Shown: positions 7,673 through 16,717 of the stretch, in pieces
Layout of the letters: each line of letters begins with the position of its first letter
How positions within the stretch are numbered: position 1 is the stretch's first letter
Source of the DNA: Spongiactinospora rosea
GTDB taxonomy: Bacteria; Actinomycetota; Actinomycetes; Streptosporangiales; Streptosporangiaceae
Direction of reading: 5' to 3'
Assembly (NCBI RefSeq): GCF_003315795.1
Contig: NZ_QMEY01000038.1
Span: 1 to 55,014, forward strand
DNA: 55,014 bases
The notes under the pieces: generated by a model
Seen by the model: the letters and a program-made list of their open reading frames with translations, nothing else
Told to the model about the DNA's origin: nothing
The model's database searches: none
Translations under genes and position numbers: made by a program

Positions 7673-9340
7673 GTGGCAAACCTCCCTGGACCTTGGCAGG
7701 TGCCCGGTCACACCCATCTGCGGGAGCTGGGCTCTGGCGGCTCCGGGCGGGTGATGCTGGCGCGGCGGGATGCGGATGGCGTTGAGGTGGCGATCAAGTA
7801 CCTGTCACCGCAGTTGCTCGCCGACGCCGACTTCGCCGCCCGGTTCCGGGAGGAGGCCCGGCTGATCTCCATGCTCGGTGGCCCGCACATCGCGCGGCTG
7901 CTCGACTATGTGGAGGGCGACGGCGGCGCGGCCATCGTGATGGAGCCGGTGGACGGGGTGACGCTGCGCCGCATGATCAGGGAGCGTGGGGCGACCGGGC
8001 CGCAGGCGGCGTTGGTGGTGCTCAAGGGCGCGCTGCTCGGGCTGGCCGCCGCGCATGAGGCGGGGGTCGTCCATCGCGACTTCAAGCCGGAGAACGTGCT
8101 CGTCACGGTCGCGGGCGACAGCAAGCTGGTCGACTTCGGCATCGCCGTACCGGCCGGGGCGCCGGAGGCGGTGGCGGGCTCGCCGCCGTACATGGCGCCG
8201 GAGCTGTGGGAGCAGGCGCCCGCGAGTGCGGCGACCGACGTGTACGCGGCGACCATCGTGTTCTTCGAGTGTCTGACCGGGCGGCGGCCGTTCGACGCGA
8301 GTGACACCGCCGTCCTCGCGCACCTGCACCAGAGCGAACCGCCGCCCGTGGACGAGGCGGCCGAGGCGGTGCGCGGGCTGCTGCGGCACGGACTGGCCAA
8401 GGACCCCGCCGACCGGCCGCCGTCGGCGGCGGCGTTCCTGGTCGAGCTGGAGGAGACGGCCCGCGACGCCTACGGCCCGGAGTGGGAACGCGAGGGCCGC
8501 TTCGGGCTGGGCGGCCTGGCCGCGCTGCTGATCGGGTTCGGCGTGCACGCGCCGCCGCAGCTCGCCGCGGGTTCCTCGCTGGCCCGTACGCTGCTCGGCA
8601 CCACCGGCAAGGCGGTCATCGCGGGAACGCTGGCCACGGTCACCGTGACCGGGATCATCGCCGGAATGGCCGTGCTGAACGGCGCGCAGCGCGAGGCGAC
8701 GCCGCCGCTCGCCGCGCCGCGCACACCCGCCGCCACCTCGGTCGCGTCGCCGCCGTCCGCTCTTCCCGAGCCGTCCGCGCGCGAGTCGTCGCCCGCCGAG
8801 CCGCCGCCTCTGGAGCGGTGGCCCTCGGCCGAGGCGTCGCTCCCGATCGCGGTGCTGCCCCCGCCCGCCCGGCCGACCGCCGCGGAACCGAGCCGTCCAG
8901 AACCCACCCGTCCGGAACCGAGCCGTCCGGAACCGTCCGCACCGGAGACGCGAAAGCCGCGCGAGCCGCAGGAGCCCACGCCCCCGCCGCAACAGCCGGA
9001 GCCGCAAGAGCCGCCACAACCGCAGGAGCCGCAGCCCGAGGAGCCCCGCCCGACGGTGACCCGGCCGCCCGCCGAGCCGGAGCGGCCCCCGGAGCGCCCG
9101 CCGGCCGAGGAGCGGGAGCCGCGCAGGCACCCGAACCTGCGGATCGAGATCTCCGCCTCGATCCGCCTGCCGCTGCTCAACGGCAAGAAGAGCCCGCTGC
9201 TCGACTCCGACCTGTTCCTCGACCTCACCACCAACCTGCTGGGGGCGTGCGTGATCCCCGGCTCGGTGCTGCTGGGCCGCGGGTGGGCCCGGCGCCGGGC
9301 CAGGAACGTGCGCCGCACCGGCCGTACCGGCACGGACTGA
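7673..9340 (+). CDS. Membrane-anchored serine/threonine protein kinase (PknB-type)
   Basis: 555-aa eukaryotic-type kinase. The catalytic domain spans residues 15-265: glycine loop GSGGSGRV, Lys42 in VAIKYL, HRDFKPEN (Asp136), DFG at 154-156 and APE at 175-177. A transmembrane segment lies near 313-335 (VIAGTLATVTVTGIIAGMAVL). The outer part is a Pro/Glu/Arg-rich stalk (about 343-485, with direct PSRPEPTRPEPSRPEP repeats) and a short tail with a second hydrophobic stretch (LLGACVIPGSVLL). There is no PASTA or other known sensor domain. The GTG start has TAGGAG 7 bases upstream. It converges on the DUF5682-type gene with only 4 bases between stops. The array of repeats lies upstream and could carry its promoter. 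Substrates are unknown. Confidence 0.92.
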   Translation: MANLPGPWQVPGHTHLRELGSGGSGRVMLARRDADGVEVAIKYLSPQLLADADFAARFREEARLISMLGGPHIARLLDYVEGDGGAAIVMEPVDGVTLRRMIRERGATGPQAALVVLKGALLGLAAAHEAGVVHRDFKPENVLVTVAGDSKLVDFGIAVPAGAPEAVAGSPPYMAPELWEQAPASAATDVYAATIVFFECLTGRRPFDASDTAVLAHLHQSEPPPVDEAAEAVRGLLRHGLAKDPADRPPSAAAFLVELEETARDAYGPEWEREGRFGLGGLAALLIGFGVHAPPQLAAGSSLARTLLGTTGKAVIAGTLATVTVTGIIAGMAVLNGAQREATPPLAAPRTPAATSVASPPSALPEPSARESSPAEPPPLERWPSAEASLPIAVLPPPARPTAAEPSRPEPTRPEPSRPEPSAPETRKPREPQEPTPPPQQPEPQEPPQPQEPQPEEPRPTVTRPPAEPERPPERPPAEEREPRRHPNLRIEISASIRLPLLNGKKSPLLDSDLFLDLTTNLLGACVIPGSVLLGRGWARRRARNVRRTGRTGTD

Positions 9341-9344
9341 CCCG

Positions 9345-12122
9345 CTACCCGGCGAGCAGCGCGGCGACGGCCTCCGCGGTCTCCGGATGGCGGGCCACCA
9401 ACCCCTGCTCCGGCCCCGGCCCGTCGCCGCTCGCCCAGCCGCCCTCGCAGCCGAGCAGCGCGGCCACCGCGTCGCACGCCGCCGGGTGCCGGGCCAGCAG
9501 CCCGCCGACCGGCCCGGACGCCGCCACCGGAGGGGCGGCCGGGGCCGTGCGCGACCAGGGCGGGGTCCAGGTGTCCAGCGCGGCGACGTTCCCGGGGAAG
9601 GTCCGGCCCGCCTCGCGTACCAGCACGGGGACCATCTCCGGCGCCTCCCGTCGCAGTGTCGCGATGAGCATCGGCAGCCACGGCAGCAGCACCCGGTCGG
9701 GCAGTTTGGCGAACGCGTCGGACAGCAGCTCCACCACGTACGGCGTCAGGCCGGGAGCCGGGTCCAGCGCCTGCACGAAGCCGCTCATGTAGAGCGGGAA
9801 AGCGGGCACGACCAGCGGGTTGTCCAGCAGCTCCGCGCACCGGGCGCGCAGCTCGGCGCGGGGCAGCAGGCCGAGCTGCGCCTGGGCGGCCCAGGCCAGC
9901 GCCACCTTGGCCGGGGCCTCGGGGTGGGACTGGCGCACCGCCAGTTCGAGCTGGTTGCGGTCACAGCCGAGGGCCAGCGCCAGGCTCTCCATGCTGAACA
10001 GGAAGCCGAGCATCGCGGCCACCTGCCGGACGCCGGTCTCCTCGTCCACGAACGCGGTGGGCAGCAGCGTGCAGTAGTGCGCGTACCCGGCGGTGACGAA
10101 CGCCTCGCACCAGGCGGGCAGGTCGGCCCCGGTGGCCCGGTAGTGCGCGAGCAGCCTGCGGATGCGGCGCAGCACCTCCGGCGCGTCGTCCACCGTGCGC
10201 TCGGCGGCCAGCAGGTGCACGGCCCGCTCGCCCAGCTCGTCGGTGAACCGCCGTGCGCCCAGGTAGAGGATCGAGTCCTCGACGGCCGCGAGCGCGACCG
10301 CCGCCGTGGCCGAGGGGTCGTGCACGCTACGGCGGAGCCGCTGTTCGACCACCTGCTCGACGGTGACGCCCTCGTAGCCGAGTTCGATGATCGACCGCTG
10401 CTGCCGGACGAGCGCGAGGTCCCAGCTCTCCTGGATGGGCCGCTCCCCCAGCCGCCGTTCGCCCATGATGGGCCGCACGGTGTCGTCCTTGAGCAGGTAG
10501 CGCAGCATCCACAGCAGGTGGGAGCACGGCAGCAGGTGCGGGTCGGCGGTGAAGTCGAGCAGCGCCCGCTGGATGGTCCGCTTGCTCAGGTCCAGGCCGA
10601 GCGGTTCCAGCCGGTCGAACACGTCGCGGGCCAGCGGGGGCATGGCGGCGTAGCCGACCTGGCCGATCCGGTCCCCGCCGAGCAGGATCTCGCACAGCCG
10701 CCGCACGTCCCTGCGGCCGGGGACGACGTCCTTCTCGATGCAGGTGATCGCGGCGTCCTGGAAGTCGTACGGCGTGGGCCTGGCCCGGCCGCGCAGCCCG
10801 GCGAGCAGGACGGACGTCTCGAACACGGCGATGGCGTCGGCGGTGCTGGACTGGTAGCCGTTGCGGCGGGCCAGCCGGACGATGTCCACGCACCAGCCGA
10901 GGAGTTCGCTTTCATCCAGCGCGTCGAGCGCGGGGGCGCTGGACAGGAAGCCGGACAGCCGGTCGGTGACCGGGCTGGGGGCGGCGGCCACGGGCAGCGG
11001 GCGGGCGGCCCGGCTCGGGTCCGCCGCCTTGCCGGCCAGTTTGTACGGCTTGACGCCGCCGCGCCGCAGCGCCTTCTCCCAGGTGGCCGCGGCTATCGAC
11101 ACCGAGCCGCCGGCCAGCCCGAACTGCGCCTCGATGGCCGAGTGGCTGGAGGGGATCAGGCCGTAGAGCCAGCGGGTGGCGGTGCGCGGGGTGATGTCGA
11201 AGCCGGGGCCTGTGGCTTCGAGCCCGAACTGCTCGACGTGGCTCGCGGCGTGGAAGGCGCCGCAGACGTAGAGGCAGTCGCCGGGGTCGGCGCCGGTGGC
11301 GGCCAGGTGCTCGCGCATCCTGGTCCACATGTGGCGCTCGCGGTCCTCGTCCACGGCCCGCCGTTCGCCGTCGGCGGGGGTCAGCCGCCGGAACAGGCTG
11401 CCGATCAGCACCATGACCTGGCGGTAGGTGTCGTAGTCCGCGCCCGAGAGGGGCTGCTCGACGTACTGGTCCCACCACTCCGACCAGTGCCGCACCTTGC
11501 CGTGGCGCAGCAGGTGCTCCTCCAGCTCGGCGAACCGGGGCCGCAGGTCGCCGATCTCGACGCCCACCGCGTCGCCGTGCAGCTCGGCCTCCTCGGGGGG
11601 CGTCTCCCGCTGCTCCGGGCCGGAGTCCTCTTCCGGGCGGGGCAGCCACTGGAAGACATGGTCGGCCGAGCGGTCCACGGCGACCAGTTCCACGCCGGGG
11701 GTGTCCAGGGCGTAGGCGATGGCCTGGTACTCCGCCGAGGACTCGGTGATCGGCGCGATGACGCTCAGCGGCCCCCAGCCGGACGGGAAGCCGTCGAGGT
11801 CGGTGGCGAACGCCTGGAGCGCGACCGGCAGCCGGCAGTTGCGCAGCTCGCCGAGCAGCGGGGTCAGGTCCTCGCACATCTCCAGGTAGATGACCTTGGG
11901 CTGCTTCTCGCGCAGCCGCCGGGCCATGGCCAGGGCCGAGGCGGGCGAGTGGTGGCAGACCGGGAAGATCTCCAGCTTCTCCCGCAGCGCGCGGTCCACG
12001 TCGTCCACCATCCCGGCGAGGATGCCGGAAAGGCCGCCGGGGGCGTCGGCGAAGGCGCCGGCCGCGCCGGCCAGTTGCTCGCGAAGCGGCGCGAACGGGC
12101 CGCCCGCCGTGGCTTTCATCAC
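9345..12122 (-). CDS. DUF5682-type protein, YehM-like
   Basis: 925-aa protein, last gene of the SWIM/VWA/MoxR operon, 10 bases after the ATPase gene. No signal peptide or membrane segment. The N-terminal third holds conserved-looking polar motifs: CHHSPASA (His57-His58), YLEMCED (Glu81, Glu84) and CGAFHAASH (287-295). This GxxH-E-GxxH layout recalls the EreA/ChaN/TIKI-type hydrolase clan, which would suggest a metal-dependent hydrolase; this is inference. The remainder is helical with a conserved-looking SWDLALVRQQRSIIELGYEG. The start is GTG 12122 (GAGGG at 7 bases) or ATG 12119. In E. coli the homologue by gene order would be YehM, of unknown function. Confidence 0.82.
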   Translation of the reverse strand: MMKATAGGPFAPLREQLAGAAGAFADAPGGLSGILAGMVDDVDRALREKLEIFPVCHHSPASALAMARRLREKQPKVIYLEMCEDLTPLLGELRNCRLPVALQAFATDLDGFPSGWGPLSVIAPITESSAEYQAIAYALDTPGVELVAVDRSADHVFQWLPRPEEDSGPEQRETPPEEAELHGDAVGVEIGDLRPRFAELEEHLLRHGKVRHWSEWWDQYVEQPLSGADYDTYRQVMVLIGSLFRRLTPADGERRAVDEDRERHMWTRMREHLAATGADPGDCLYVCGAFHAASHVEQFGLEATGPGFDITPRTATRWLYGLIPSSHSAIEAQFGLAGGSVSIAAATWEKALRRGGVKPYKLAGKAADPSRAARPLPVAAAPSPVTDRLSGFLSSAPALDALDESELLGWCVDIVRLARRNGYQSSTADAIAVFETSVLLAGLRGRARPTPYDFQDAAITCIEKDVVPGRRDVRRLCEILLGGDRIGQVGYAAMPPLARDVFDRLEPLGLDLSKRTIQRALLDFTADPHLLPCSHLLWMLRYLLKDDTVRPIMGERRLGERPIQESWDLALVRQQRSIIELGYEGVTVEQVVEQRLRRSVHDPSATAAVALAAVEDSILYLGARRFTDELGERAVHLLAAERTVDDAPEVLRRIRRLLAHYRATGADLPAWCEAFVTAGYAHYCTLLPTAFVDEETGVRQVAAMLGFLFSMESLALALGCDRNQLELAVRQSHPEAPAKVALAWAAQAQLGLLPRAELRARCAELLDNPLVVPAFPLYMSGFVQALDPAPGLTPYVVELLSDAFAKLPDRVLLPWLPMLIATLRREAPEMVPVLVREAGRTFPGNVAALDTWTPPWSRTAPAAPPVAASGPVGGLLARHPAACDAVAALLGCEGGWASGDGPGPEQGLVARHPETAEAVAALLAG

Positions 12123-12132
12123 GGTGCGGCCC

Positions 12133-13248
12133 TCACGACAGGGTGGTGATGGCCTGGCGGCCGCCTTCGAGGAAGCCCGGCCAGTCGCCGCCGTCCTGCT
12201 TGCTGCGCGGTTCGACGACGCCGTGCCAGTACTTGTTCAGGATGGCCAGGTCCTCCGGGCTGCGCCGGGCCAGCGAGCCCACCAGGGAACCGCCCAGGGT
12301 CTCCGCGCGCAGCGTGCGGTCGCCGAAGAAGTGGCTGTGCAGGATGGCGTCCTCAAGGACGCCGATCTGCTCGGCCGTGGACAGCGCGGACTCCAGCCGC
12401 TCGTCGTCGCTGCTCGCCGCGGCCGCCGCGGCGCGCAGGTCGGCGAAGCTCTGCAGCAGGATGTCCAGCAGCGTGGGCGGCAGCTCCAGGTCGATCCGGT
12501 GCCTGCGCAGCAGTTCGGTGGTGCGGAAGCGGACGATCTCCGCCTCGCTCTTCTTGCTGGTGACGACCGGGACGCGGACGAAGTTGAAGCGCCGCTTCAA
12601 CGCCGAGGACAGGTCGTTGACGCCGCGGTCCCTGCTGTTGGCGGTGGCGATGATGGAGAAGCCGGGCTGGGCGAACACGATGTTGTCGTCGTCGAGTTCG
12701 GGGATCGAGACGTACTTCTCGGACAGGATCGAGATCAGCGCGTCCTGGACGTCGCTGGTGGAGCGGGTCAGCTCCTCGAAGCGGCCGATGACGCCGCGCT
12801 CCATGGCGGTCATGATCGGCGAGGGGATCATCGACTGCCGGGACTGCCCCTTGGCGATCACCATCGAGACGTTCCAGCTGTATTTGATGTGGTCCTCGGT
12901 GGTCCCGGCCGTGCCCTGGACGACCAGGGTGGAGTTGCGGCAGATGGCCGCGGCGAGCAGTTCGGCCAGCCAGCTCTTGCCGGTGCCGGGGTCGCCGATG
13001 AGCAGCAGGCCGCGGTCGGAGGCCAGGGTGACGATGCTGCGCTCGACGAAGGAGCGGTCGCCGAACCACTTCTGCGGGATCTCCCGGTCCAGGCCGTCGG
13101 CGCGCTCGGACCCCAGGATGAACAGCCGGACCATCCGCGGGCTGAGCCGCCAGGAGAACGGCTTGGGGCCGTCGTCCACGGATTCCAGCCAGTCGAGTTC
13201 GTCGGCGTACTTGACCTCTGCGGGGGCGCGCAGCATGTCGTCGGTCAT
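12133..13248 (-). CDS. MoxR-type AAA+ ATPase, YehL-like
   Basis: 371-aa AAA+ ATPase. Walker A is GDPGTGKSW (residues 85-93). The Walker B position reads GVIGRFEELTRS, with Glu-Glu in place of the usual Asp-Glu. Sensor 1 is IIATANSRDRG and the arginine-finger region is SALKRRFN, followed by the lid domain. MoxR ATPases act as chaperones that load or activate partner proteins, usually through a VWA protein encoded beside them. That partner is the gene directly upstream (stop at 13262), so the pair probably forms one ATP-driven complex with the DUF5682-type protein as target or effector. The start ATG is 13 bases from the upstream stop. Confidence 0.9.
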   Translation of the reverse strand: MTDDMLRAPAEVKYADELDWLESVDDGPKPFSWRLSPRMVRLFILGSERADGLDREIPQKWFGDRSFVERSIVTLASDRGLLLIGDPGTGKSWLAELLAAAICRNSTLVVQGTAGTTEDHIKYSWNVSMVIAKGQSRQSMIPSPIMTAMERGVIGRFEELTRSTSDVQDALISILSEKYVSIPELDDDNIVFAQPGFSIIATANSRDRGVNDLSSALKRRFNFVRVPVVTSKKSEAEIVRFRTTELLRRHRIDLELPPTLLDILLQSFADLRAAAAAASSDDERLESALSTAEQIGVLEDAILHSHFFGDRTLRAETLGGSLVGSLARRSPEDLAILNKYWHGVVEPRSKQDGGDWPGFLEGGRQAITTLS

Positions 13249-13261
13249 TTGGCGGGGTCTC

Positions 13262-14614
13262 CTAGGTGATGAAGCTCTTCAGCTCGGAAACGAGTTTGGT
13301 GATGTGGCCGGAGATGACCGGCGTGCCCATGTCCTTGAACCGCTGGCGGAACCACGGGTTGACGCTCTGCTGCCCGGAGCTGTTCACCGAGCCCACGGGG
13401 ATGAACCGCACCCCGGACCGGTGGACCGCCGAGATGCCCTCGAACAGCGGCGCGGAACGGTCGAACTCATAGAAGTCGGAGATCCACACCATCACGGTGT
13501 TGCGCGGGTCGGCGATCTTCGGGCGGGCCATGGCCATCGCCACGGGCCCGTCGTTGCCGCCGCCGAGCTTGGTGCGCAGCAGTACCTCGAACGGGTCGTG
13601 GACCCACGGGGTCAGGTCGATCGCGCGGGTGTCGAACGCGATCAGGTGGACGTCCACCTTGGGCAGCCCGGCGAAGATGGAGGCCAGGATGGTGCAGTTG
13701 ACCATGGAGTCGACCATGGAGCCGGACTGGTCCACGACGACGATCATGCGGGCGGGCGTGGTCCGCCGGGCGGTGTGCCGGTAGAACAGGCGGTCCACGT
13801 AGAGCCGCTGGTCCTCGGGGTTCCAGTTGGGGAGGTTCTTCCAGATCGTCCGGTCGATGTCCAGGTTGCGGAACACCCGCTTGGGCGGCACCGAGCGGTC
13901 GATGACGCCCGCGCTGGTCTTCTCCACCTGAGTGCGCAGCACCGCGGCGACCTCGTCCACGAACCTGCGGATCAGCGCCTTGGCGTTGGCCAGCGCGACG
14001 CCCGACAGGTTGTGCTTGTCGCGCAGCAACTGCTCGATGAGCGACATGCTGGGGGTGAGCCGCCTGGCCAGCGCCGGGTCGGCGAGCACCTCCCGCAGGT
14101 GCATCCGCTTGACCAGGTCGGCCTCCAGTCCGGCGAGCACGCCGCCGACCTCGTTGCCGCCCGGCCGCGCGCGTAGTTCGCCCGGTTCGTGGCCGAGTGC
14201 CCGTTCCAGCCATCCGGCGTCGTGCTGCCAGGCGGCGAGCTGGGTGGCGGTGGTGGCCCCCGCACCGGTGGAGAACACGTTGAGCAGCAGCTTGGACACC
14301 AGCGCGGCGCGGCGTACTTCGGCCTCGCCGGGGGCGTCCGAGCCGCCGGCGGCCTCGCCGCTCTCGCCCGTCTCGCCGGTCAGCAGGCCGTCGAACTCCG
14401 CGGCCAGCTCGGGGAAACGCTGCACCAGGGTGTCCACGGACTCGCCGGGGTCGAGCAGACCCGGGGGCAGGCCCAGGTCGTCCACGACACCCATGCTCGC
14501 GGTCTCCAGCGCGGGCTGCTCCTCGCCGTCGAACAGCCGGGCGAGCAGCCGCCAGTAGAGGACCTGCCGCCGGTTGGCATGGGCGGGCGCCGGTTCGTAT
14601 CTGGGCTCGCTCAT
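13262..14614 (-). CDS. VWA-domain protein, MoxR partner, YehP-like
   Basis: 450-aa protein. The N-terminal ~270 residues are helical and acidic in part (GETGESGEAAGG). The C-terminal ~165 residues form a von Willebrand A domain with an intact metal-ion-dependent adhesion site: MIVVVDQSGSM (Asp295, Ser297, Ser299), a threonine in the LLRTKLGGGNDG region and VWISDFYEF. The ATG at 14614 overlaps the stop of the upstream gene (ATGA), so the longer open frame upstream was rejected. VWA proteins paired with MoxR ATPases typically bind divalent metal and recruit the client; the client here may be the SWIM or DUF5682-type protein. Confidence 0.9.
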   Translation of the reverse strand: MSEPRYEPAPAHANRRQVLYWRLLARLFDGEEQPALETASMGVVDDLGLPPGLLDPGESVDTLVQRFPELAAEFDGLLTGETGESGEAAGGSDAPGEAEVRRAALVSKLLLNVFSTGAGATTATQLAAWQHDAGWLERALGHEPGELRARPGGNEVGGVLAGLEADLVKRMHLREVLADPALARRLTPSMSLIEQLLRDKHNLSGVALANAKALIRRFVDEVAAVLRTQVEKTSAGVIDRSVPPKRVFRNLDIDRTIWKNLPNWNPEDQRLYVDRLFYRHTARRTTPARMIVVVDQSGSMVDSMVNCTILASIFAGLPKVDVHLIAFDTRAIDLTPWVHDPFEVLLRTKLGGGNDGPVAMAMARPKIADPRNTVMVWISDFYEFDRSAPLFEGISAVHRSGVRFIPVGSVNSSGQQSVNPWFRQRFKDMGTPVISGHITKLVSELKSFIT

Positions 14615-16011
14615 CGCCGCAGCAGCCGTCCGGCCCGCTCGCGCAGCACGGCCACCGCGTCGCCGGACCTGGCCTCGGCCTTGACGACCTTGGGGTCGGT
14701 GGGGCCGGTCGCCCACTCGCCGCCGTGCGCCACGACCGGCTTGCGCTTGACCGTGGCCTGTACGGCGAGCGGCTGGAGCAGCCAGCGCCCGGCGTCCCAG
14801 CGGACCAGCCCGACGCAGGCGGTGGAGGCCGCCACCAGTTCGGGGGTGAGCGGCCCGCAGGAGGGCAGCCGGTCCAGGTCGAACTCCAGGCGGGCGTCAC
14901 CGAGCCGCAGCGCGGGCCGCTCGCCGCGCTCGACCGTGTAGTCCTCGGCGAGCACCGGTTCGGCGATGCGCACCGGGTGCCGGTCGAGGGCCGGTACGGC
15001 GGGCGCGAGCGCCCCGGCCAGCCGTACCCGGGCCACCGCGAACGGGTCGAACGGCTCGCCCGCCACGGCCCGGTCGTCGTGCCAGATCAGGTCGCCGGAG
15101 GCGAGCAGCGGCAGGTCGGTGACCTCCAGGACGTGCCGCCCGGCCAGCGCGCCGAGCAGCACCGGGTGCCCGTCGAACAGCCGCCACAGCGCCGGGCCGA
15201 CGATCGTGTCCACCTTGGCCGCGGCGACGCTCGTGCGGACCAGGCGAGGCGGCTCGCCGCCCGCGGGCTCCAGCACGCCGTGGGCCTGGACCTGCACGGC
15301 GGTGGCGTGCTCGTGGACGTCCACTCCGAGGACGAACAGCCGTCCCGACACGACCTGGGCGTCCTCTCCGATGCCGGGCGCGGCCCCGGGCCGGGCCAGC
15401 AGCAGGGCGCGGGTCCAAAGGTCGGCCCATCGCCTGGCGGGCAGCCGGGGCATCGCCGCGACCGGGCAGCAGGCCCGCAGTTCGGCGGCCAGGCCGTCCA
15501 GCAGCACCGCCTGCCTGCGCAGCCGCGGCTCGTCCAGCAGGGCCTCGATGGCCTGGCCGCCGGAGGCGACGAGGTCATGGTCGACGCCGCGCCAGCCGGC
15601 GATGGCCAGTTCGCGCAGCCAGGACCGGGCTCCGGCGAACGGGTCGGCGGCGGGCACAGCGGGGGCGGCCGGTTCGAGGGGCGCGCGGGTACGGCCGAGC
15701 GCGGTGTCCAGGGAGCCGAGGAGCGCGTCGTGCGCCGCGCCGAGCAGCGCGGCGCGGGCCCCGGCCAGTACGGCGAGGTCGTCGTCGGTGACCGAGCCCG
15801 CGGCGGCCTTGGCGGCGGCGTCGGCCGCGCGGTCGCCGAGCGGCGTGGCCGCGACCGCGGCCGCCAGCGTGGACAGCGCCGCCGCCCGCTCCTCGCCGAG
15901 CCGGGCCAGGCCGTGGGCCAGCGCGTCGTCGAAGCCGTCCACCACGGCGAACGCCTCGGGCAGGCCGCCCGGCGCCTGGTCCAGCAGTTCCGAAAGGGGG
16001 GTGGCGAGCAT
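14611..16011 (-). CDS. Unknown protein of the SWIM-VWA-MoxR operon
   Basis: 466 aa, no signal peptide, no recognisable catalytic motif. The first ~150 residues are alanine-rich and helical (AALSTLAAAVAATPLG). The middle has a WADLWTRALLLARPG segment and LFVLGVDVHEH, followed by beta-rich sequence, and the end is KVVKAEARSGDAVAVLRERAGRLLRR. The start ATG overlaps the stop of the SWIM gene (TGATG) and the stop overlaps the VWA start (ATGA). Its length plus that of the SWIM protein (167 aa) is close to the ~640 aa I remember for E. coli YehQ, so it is probably the C-terminal part of a YehQ-type protein encoded here by a separate gene. This is inference from size and order. Confidence 0.75.
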   Translation of the reverse strand: MLATPLSELLDQAPGGLPEAFAVVDGFDDALAHGLARLGEERAAALSTLAAAVAATPLGDRAADAAAKAAAGSVTDDDLAVLAGARAALLGAAHDALLGSLDTALGRTRAPLEPAAPAVPAADPFAGARSWLRELAIAGWRGVDHDLVASGGQAIEALLDEPRLRRQAVLLDGLAAELRACCPVAAMPRLPARRWADLWTRALLLARPGAAPGIGEDAQVVSGRLFVLGVDVHEHATAVQVQAHGVLEPAGGEPPRLVRTSVAAAKVDTIVGPALWRLFDGHPVLLGALAGRHVLEVTDLPLLASGDLIWHDDRAVAGEPFDPFAVARVRLAGALAPAVPALDRHPVRIAEPVLAEDYTVERGERPALRLGDARLEFDLDRLPSCGPLTPELVAASTACVGLVRWDAGRWLLQPLAVQATVKRKPVVAHGGEWATGPTDPKVVKAEARSGDAVAVLRERAGRLLRR

Positions 16012-16514
16012 CAGCGGGCCGCCCCGGTGGCCGGGAACCAGTGGAGTTCGGGGATCGGTTCGGTGGTGACCGGCAGTTCCAGGTAGGTGAGGTGGCGCAG
16101 GAACCGGCTGAACACCAGCGCCGCCGGGGCGGGCTCGCGCCCTCCCGTCAGCGCGCGGATCAGCTCGGCTCCGGTGTTCGCCGCGGGATCGACGTCGGCG
16201 CGCAGGTAGCGGGCGACGCGTTCGATGCCGTACTGCAGCACGGCCTCATCGGCCAGGGCGCGCAGGTGCTTGCAGGGCGAACCGCCCAGGCCGCCGCACG
16301 GGCGGTTGTTGTTGGTGCTGCAGTTGAAGCCGTGGCCGACGGCGGCGATCGAGGAGACGTACACCCGCTCGATGTCCGATCCGCTGGACACGACGCCCGA
16401 AAGGCGTCCCTCCGCCAGTTCGACGAAGGGGACCTTCGCCAGCTTGCGCGGCCGGGCGGGCGGCACCACCCGCGCCACGCTGCTCGTCTCCCACGCGGTG
16501 GTGTCCGCGTCCAC
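16011..16514 (-). CDS. SWIM zinc-finger protein, first gene of the yeh-like operon
   Basis: 167-aa protein with a SWIM-type zinc-binding motif: a Cys in HGFNCSTNNN, a second in NRPCGG, then PCKHLRAL (Cys-x-His). SWIM domains bind zinc and mediate DNA or protein contacts. An upstream segment reads VELAEGRLSGVVSSG, and the C-terminal part is helical. The GTG at 16514 was chosen because GGAGG lies 9 bases upstream; the open frame continues further but its added residues look non-conserved. It begins a tightly packed five-gene operon whose members overlap or lie within 13 bases of each other. The promoter should be in 16515-16660. Confidence 0.83.
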   Translation of the reverse strand: MDADTTAWETSSVARVVPPARPRKLAKVPFVELAEGRLSGVVSSGSDIERVYVSSIAAVGHGFNCSTNNNRPCGGLGGSPCKHLRALADEAVLQYGIERVARYLRADVDPAANTGAELIRALTGGREPAPAALVFSRFLRHLTYLELPVTTEPIPELHWFPATGAAR

Positions 16515-16665
16515 TGTGCCCGACCTCCAGCCCCGAACGGCCCGCGGACGCCCACCGGGCGCCGGCAACGCGTTTCGGCCGTTCCGCGAACCGGTAACTT
16601 ACCCCATCGCCCGTTTCGCGGCGGACGCGTCGGCGAAGTCGGCGGATCTTGGTCCGGCACGGGAC

Positions 16666-16691
16666 GTGCCCGGCGCTTTCGCGCCGGGCAC
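16666..16691 (-). terminator. Hairpin downstream of the S1E protease gene
   Basis: Perfect 11-base arms GTGCCCGGCGC (16666-16676) and GCGCCGGGCAC (16681-16691) around a TTTC loop, 27 bases beyond the protease stop codon. It also separates the protease from the SWIM operon promoter. Confidence 0.75.
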
Positions 16692-16717
16692 GCCGGGAAG
16701 GTGACGGACGAACGGGA

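Noticed and set aside
9387..12149. Long plus-strand frame antisense to the DUF5682-type gene
   Set aside because: GC-rich shadow frame with Gly/Arg/Gln-rich composition and no domain; several similar long antisense frames (for example 48482-52618) were left out for the same reason.
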